Shown: positions 6,001-6,176 of the stretch, in pieces
Position numbering within the stretch: the first letter of the stretch is position 1
Layout: every line of letters begins with the position of its first letter
Assembly (NCBI GenBank): GCA_002686675.1
Contig: NYYF01000053.1
Coordinates: 1 to 6,176 of the forward strand
Direction: 5' to 3'
DNA: 6,176 nt
DNA from: Fidelibacterota bacterium
Lineage (GTDB): Bacteria; Marinisomatota; Marinisomatia; Marinisomatales; UBA8229
Translations under genes and position numbers: made by a program
The notes under the pieces: generated by a model
The model's input: the letters and a program-made list of their open reading frames with translations, nothing else
The model's database searches: none
What the model was told of the DNA's origin: nothing

Positions 6001-6176
6001 CTGTTAGTGATGGTGATTTAGACGATTCGGAGATATTTTATTTCACTGTTAACTCAGTGAATGATGCACCTACGATTGAACTTCCTGAAAGTTTTACATT
6101 TGCCGAGGATGGTTTTCTCACGGAAGATTTTTCGGATTACATTGAGGATTTGGATGGAGACATCTTATTATTGACA
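1..6176 (+). CDS. Giant tandem cadherin-like/Ig-like repeat protein, partial at both ends (probable surface adhesin)
   Basis: Reading from base 3 gives 2058 uninterrupted codons to the window end; bases 1-2 finish an earlier codon. Neither start nor stop codon is present, so I cannot choose a start, and no signal peptide, membrane segment or sorting domain is visible. The protein is a string of about 20 full beta-sandwich-sized units joined by linkers of the form V-N-D-[ADPT]-P, with Asp-rich motifs such as D-V-D-E-D, D-I-D-G-D and V-S-D-G in most units. This is the pattern of tandem-95/Cadherin_5/Big_9-type repeat proteins, which are exported and typically act in adhesion or as surface scaffolds with calcium rigidifying the rod. 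Residues 176-316 hold a foreign-looking insert. Basic residues are very rare (8 Arg, 6 Lys) and Cys occurs only at residues 871, 899, 1801 and 1829. Adhesion is inferred from architecture; ligand, calcium binding and secretion system are not shown. Family assignment is firm, function moderate. Confidence 0.96.
3..92 (+). repeat. Unit 0: C-terminal end of a family C cadherin-like repeat (partial)
   Basis: Residues 1-30. Only the last strands are present: F-T-V-N-D-A-Q-G-R-D-I-A-S and then the linker V-N-D-A-P (residues 26-30). The closest relative in the window is the tail of unit 11, which reads F-T-V-N-D-S-Q-G-R-A-I-A-S, so this is the end of a family C unit whose beginning lies upstream. 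It shows that the repeat array continues beyond the 5' edge. Confidence 0.85.
93..395 (+). repeat. Unit 1: family B cadherin-like repeat
   Basis: Residues 31-131, 101 residues. It has E-E-T-P-L at 42-46, the acidic motif E-D-V-D-N at 56-60, the family signature Y-P-N-D-F-T-L-T-V-L-E-G at 62-73, and V-D-D-G-E at 105-109. The closing linker is the variant Q-E-N-D-A-P. The only other family B copy is unit 15. This copy is six residues longer, owing to a Gly/Asp-rich loop (N-E-S-G-G-D-G, 80-86). The shared protein motif is written with many different synonymous codons in the two copies, which suggests an old duplication. Confidence 0.85.
528..950 (+). other. Inserted domain inside unit 2, with a proline-rich linker
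   Basis: Residues about 176-316. It begins with a short Gly-rich strand (N-A-A-G-G-G-Q-D-Q, 182-190), then G-F-S-P-A-L-T-D-G-Y-D-A-G (195-207), a Pro linker P-P-A-P-P-P-P (213-219), then a segment with W227, W249, L-T-W-D-N (263-267), L-L-Q-D-A-F-D-G and a final strand I-L-K-I-R-V-T-P (306-313). This order (x-P-x-A/L-T-D-G-Y-D, Pro-rich stretch, then T-L-T/S-W-D and a closing F-x-I-x-V strand) resembles, from memory, a beta-sandwich module found near the C-terminus of secreted FCB-group proteins. Its composition differs from the surrounding rod: 4 of the 14 basic residues and several Trp sit here. Boundaries are approximate, good to about 6 residues. The likeness is by recognition only; no search was run. 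Confidence 0.7.
648..659 (+). repeat. (CCG)4 microsatellite encoding part of the Pro-rich linker
   Basis: Four perfect CCG codons in a row encode prolines 216-219 of the inserted domain's linker. This is the most GC-rich spot in an otherwise AT-leaning gene. As a trinucleotide tract, gain or loss of a unit would change linker length by one Pro without shifting the frame. Confidence 0.8.
1083..1352 (+). repeat. Unit 3: family A cadherin-like repeat
   Basis: Residues 361-450, 90 residues. Family A signatures: I-G-N-Q-E-T (365-370), D-E-D-V-P-L-T-I, S-A-S-D-V-D (381-386), Y-F-G-T-A-N-I-T-V and V-S-D-G-E-L-E-D-S-E; linker V-N-D-P-P. It lacks the usual D-G-D/D-E-D continuation after S-D-V-D and has S-P-E instead. 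At both ends it closely resembles unit 17, including D-E-D-V-P-L-T-I and Y-F-G-T-A-N-I-T-V, so these two are probably sister copies now far apart in the array. Confidence 0.88.
1353..1631 (+). repeat. Unit 4: family C cadherin-like repeat
   Basis: Residues 451-543, 93 residues. Family C signatures: F-F-E-D-S-S-L-V-E-D-F-S-A-Y (460-473), D-I-D-E-D (476-480), V-T-F-G, F-N-G-T-E, and F-T-V-D-D-G-Q-G. The usual opening L-P-E-S-F-T-F is replaced by a Pro/Gly variant (I-D-P-P-G-A-F-T). The tryptophan of the D-W-N-G-S-E motif in units 11 and 13 is Phe here. The linker is P-I-N-D-S-P. Confidence 0.85.
1632..1901 (+). repeat. Unit 5: diverged family A cadherin-like repeat
   Basis: Residues 544-633, 90 residues. 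It keeps I-G-N-Q-E (548-552), A-S-D-V-E-G-D (565-571), N-W-N-G-T-A (600-605) and V-N-D-G-F-L. The region between is diverged and holds two of the six lysines in the window (587 and 594). The closing linker V-N-S-P-P has lost the Asp of V-N-D-x-P. Confidence 0.85.
1902..2159 (+). repeat. Unit 6: family D cadherin-like repeat, uninterrupted
   Basis: Residues 634-719, 86 residues, the shortest full unit. It shows the classic arrangement N-E-D-I-P-V-E-V, S-G-S-D-A-D-G-D (653-660), P-S-H-G-T-V (670-675), Y-T-P-D-P-N-F-N-G (680-688), F-T-Y-R-G-F-D-G (692-699) and the linker I-N-D-A-P. This matches the Cadherin_5/Big_9 consensus well. It is the in-window control that defines where the extra domain entered unit 2. 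Confidence 0.9.
2160..2429 (+). repeat. Unit 7: family A cadherin-like repeat, first member of the A-E-F-A-C block
   Basis: Residues 720-809, 90 residues. Signatures are E-I-G-N (723-726), N-E-D-E-V-L, A-E-D-V-D-G-D-A-L (741-749), N-W-N-G-T-A-D-I-T-V (776-785) and V-S-D-G-F-L-T. The linker is a canonical P-V-N-D-A-P. It precedes the Ig-like family E unit, as does unit 17, and both share V-S-D-G-F-L-T. Confidence 0.88.
2430..2717 (+). repeat. Unit 8: family E Ig-like domain with cysteine pair
   Basis: Residues 810-905, 96 residues. The fold differs from the cadherin-like neighbours: Y-I-Y-T-D-I-E-G-D, then T-W-Y-K-D-G (847-852), L-T-I-P-S-S-S, C871, V-W-Y-A-I-V-T-P-S-D-G (874-884), S-N-S-V-T-I-C899. 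This W-Y-K-D-G ... W-Y-x-x-V-T-P-x-D-G ... S-N-S-V-T-I layout is common in Ig-like modules of secreted bacterial and archaeal proteins. The two Cys lie 28 residues apart, as in unit 18, and could form a disulfide. The unit runs into unit 9 through G-E-N-S-P-P. Confidence 0.85.
2718..3014 (+). repeat. Unit 9: family F cadherin-like repeat, always after family E
   Basis: Residues 906-1004, 99 residues. Signatures are E-W at 906-907, I-P-D-Q-N-I-H-E-D-S, S-M-E-G-L (924-928), V-T-S-N-S-D, L-T-V-N-D-G-E (980-986) and Y-I-D-P-V-N-D-P-P (996-1004). Its only homologue in the window is unit 19, which also follows a family E unit, so E and F have been copied as a pair. Confidence 0.82.
3015..3290 (+). 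repeat. Unit 10: family A cadherin-like repeat
   Basis: Residues 1005-1096, 92 residues. Signatures are D-Q-E-T-L-E-D-T-P-L, A-T-D-V-D-E-D (1026-1032), L-T-L-T-P-A-Q-D-F-Y-G (to 1065) and V-T-D-G-E-Y. A short Thr/Pro loop (Y-T-P-P-N-T) replaces the usual L-E-D-S-E after the D-G-E motif and accounts for the two extra residues. The linker is P-V-N-D-T-P. Confidence 0.87.
3291..3569 (+). repeat. Unit 11: family C cadherin-like repeat
   Basis: Residues 1097-1189, 93 residues; one of the best family C examples. Signatures are L-P-E-S-F-T-F (1100-1106), D-E-D-E-S, the acidic D-V-D-E-D-D (1122-1127), V-T-F-G-A, D-W-N-G-S-E-T-L (1154-1161) and F-T-V-N-D-S-Q-G-R; linker V-N-D-D-P. Its tail matches the fragment at the left edge of the window. 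Confidence 0.9.
3570..3842 (+). repeat. Unit 12: family A cadherin-like repeat, near-identical to unit 14
   Basis: Residues 1190-1280, 91 residues. Signatures are E-I-G-N-Q-E-T (1193-1199), A-T-D-V-D-E-D-D-L (1211-1219), S-P-A-Q-D-W-Y-G and V-S-D-G-D-L-E-D-S-E. By hand alignment it differs from unit 14 at 12 of 91 residues (79 identical), with long runs of matching DNA. Both are followed by a canonical P-V-N-D-A-P linker. This is the most recent-looking duplication in the window. Confidence 0.92.
3843..4121 (+). repeat. Unit 13: family C cadherin-like repeat
   Basis: Residues 1281-1373, 93 residues. Signatures are L-P-E-S-F-T-F (1284-1290), E-D-G-N-L-V-E-D-F, D-I-D-E-D-A-L-T-L-T-V (starting 1306), D-W-N-G-S-E-T-L (from 1339), and linker V-N-D-D-P. 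It sits between the two near-identical A units but is clearly more diverged from unit 11, especially in the middle strands and after the W-N-G-S-E motif (V-E-D-D-S-S-G-T). Confidence 0.9.
4122..4394 (+). repeat. Unit 14: family A cadherin-like repeat, near-identical to unit 12
   Basis: Residues 1374-1464, 91 residues, 552 bases downstream of unit 12. It has the same E-I-G-N-Q-E-T-S-E-E-I-S opening, A-T-D-V-D-E-D-D-L and S-P-A-Q-D-W-Y-G. Replacements against unit 12 are mostly conservative (Asp/Glu, Ile/Val, Leu/Phe). The linker is P-V-N-D-A-P. Confidence 0.92.
4395..4679 (+). repeat. Unit 15: family B cadherin-like repeat
   Basis: Residues 1465-1559, 95 residues. It has E-E-T-P-L (1476-1480), T-D-V-D-N (1490-1494), the family B signature Y-P-D-D-F-T-L-T-V-L-E-G-E-N-Y (1496-1510), F-F-G-E-L-T-V-P-V and I-D-D-G-E; linker V-N-D-T-P. 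It is the second copy of the unit 1 type, without the Gly-rich loop found there. Confidence 0.88.
4680..4949 (+). repeat. Unit 16: family A cadherin-like repeat
   Basis: Residues 1560-1649, 90 residues. Signatures are E-I-G-D-Q-E-T-L (1563-1570), A-M-D-V-D-G-D-S-L (1581-1589), L-T-P-E-V-N-W-Y-G (to 1619) and V-S-D-G-S-L-G-D-S-E. The usual acidic E-D-x-P after the opening is E-N-N-P. The linker is V-N-N-P-P, with Asn replacing the Asp. Confidence 0.88.
4950..5219 (+). repeat. Unit 17: family A cadherin-like repeat, second start of the A-E-F-A-C block
   Basis: Residues 1650-1739, 90 residues. It follows another A unit directly, the only A-A neighbour pair in the window. Signatures are F-I-G-N-Q (1653-1657), D-E-D-V-P-L-T-I, S-A-S-D-V-E-E-D-E-L (1670-1679), N-Y-F-G-T-A-N-I-T-V (1706-1715) and V-S-D-G-F-L-T. 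The linker is V-Q-D-A-P. It is closest to unit 3 in its opening and middle, and shares V-S-D-G-F-L-T with unit 7. Confidence 0.88.
5220..5507 (+). repeat. Unit 18: family E Ig-like domain with cysteine pair
   Basis: Residues 1740-1835, 96 residues, the same length as unit 8 and exactly 930 residues after it. Signatures are Y-L-D-E-D-G-D (1763-1769), W-F-K-D-G (1778-1782), L-T-I-P-S-S-A, C1801, E-W-Y-A-E-I-T-P, S-N-T-V-E-I and C1829. A DNA stretch (5341-5398) matches 2551-2608 of unit 8 with only 6 differences in 58 bases. It has a fuller acidic loop (D-E-D-G-D) than unit 8. Confidence 0.86.
5508..5801 (+). repeat. Unit 19: family F cadherin-like repeat
   Basis: Residues 1836-1933, 98 residues. 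Signatures are E-W at 1836-1837, I-P-D-Q-H-I-N-E-N-S, S-M-E-G-L (1855-1859), E-S-N-S-D, L-T-A-S-D-G-E-Y (to 1916) and Y-I-D-P-V-N-Y-A-P. It is the partner of unit 9, with the same position after an E domain. Its linker has Tyr where the canonical motif has Asp (V-N-Y-A-P). Confidence 0.83.
5802..6071 (+). repeat. Unit 20: family A cadherin-like repeat
   Basis: Residues 1934-2023, 90 residues. It has L-E-D-V-P-L-T-I (from 1944), S-A-S-D-S-D-G-D-T-L, L-T-P-A-E-N-W-F-G (to 1993) and V-S-D-G-D-L-D-D-S-E; linker V-N-D-A-P. The opening I-G-N-Q-E-T is lost (L-A-D-T-S-T in its place). It occupies the same block position as unit 10, after an E-F pair and before a C unit. Confidence 0.87.
6072..6176 (+). 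repeat. Unit 21: start of a family C cadherin-like repeat (cut by window edge)
   Basis: Residues 2024-2058. It has I-E-L-P-E-S-F-T-F (2025-2033), E-D-G-F-L-T-E-D-F, and D-L-D-G-D (2049-2053), then is cut. It is very close to the opening of unit 11 (I-E-L-P-E-S-F-T-F) and shows that the array continues past the 3' edge. Confidence 0.88.

Noticed and set aside
3..6176. RTX-type calcium repeats (G-G-x-G-x-D nonapeptides)
   Set aside because: The only Gly clusters (residues 83-86 and 185-187) are single and lack the periodic nonapeptide. The Asp-rich motifs are of the cadherin/Big type.
3..6176. Pseudogene or frameshift inside the repeat array
   Set aside because: I followed the frame line by line across all 2058 codons. 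It never breaks, and domain motifs stay in phase from edge to edge.

Overview
The whole window lies inside one protein-coding gene on the + strand. The frame whose first complete codon is at base 3 stays open to base 6176: 2058 codons with no stop and no frameshift. Neither the start codon nor the stop codon is in the window, so the full protein is longer. There is no intergenic DNA, no RNA gene and no mobile element, and I see no promoter or terminator.

The product is a giant, very acidic, repetitive surface or secreted protein of the tandem cadherin-like/Ig-like class, often annotated as tandem-95 repeat, Cadherin_5 or Big_9-type proteins. I count 20 complete beta-sandwich-sized units of about 86 to 101 residues, plus a partial unit at each edge. 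Most units end in a V-N-D-x-P linker. They fall into six recognisable families, which I call A to F. In order they read: C(end), B, D(with insertion), A, C, A, D, A, E, F, A, C, A, C, A, B, A, A, E, F, A, C(start). Families A, C and D carry Asp-rich D-x-D-x-D type motifs, as expected of calcium-stabilised adhesin repeats. Family E is an Ig-like domain with a W-Y/F-K-D-G motif and a conserved cysteine pair.

Three features stand out. First, the second unit (bases 396-1082) is about 229 residues long because a different domain of about 140 residues is spliced into it. The insert has a Pro-rich linker (P-P-A-P-P-P-P) and resembles a beta-sandwich module I associate with the C-terminal parts of secreted proteins in FCB-group bacteria. 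Second, the repeats carry a record of duplication: a five-domain block A-E-F-A-C recurs at an exact 930-residue offset, and a pair of A units 552 bases apart is nearly identical. Third, composition is extreme: only 14 Lys/Arg and four Cys in 2058 residues.

The organism is most likely a Gram-negative, FCB-like bacterium (for example Marinimicrobia, Calditrichota or Ignavibacteriota-like lineages), probably aquatic. This is an inference from protein style and moderate GC (low to mid forties by eye), not from a marker gene. The likely role is adhesion, cell-cell contact or matrix scaffolding. The secretion route cannot be told because both termini are outside the window.
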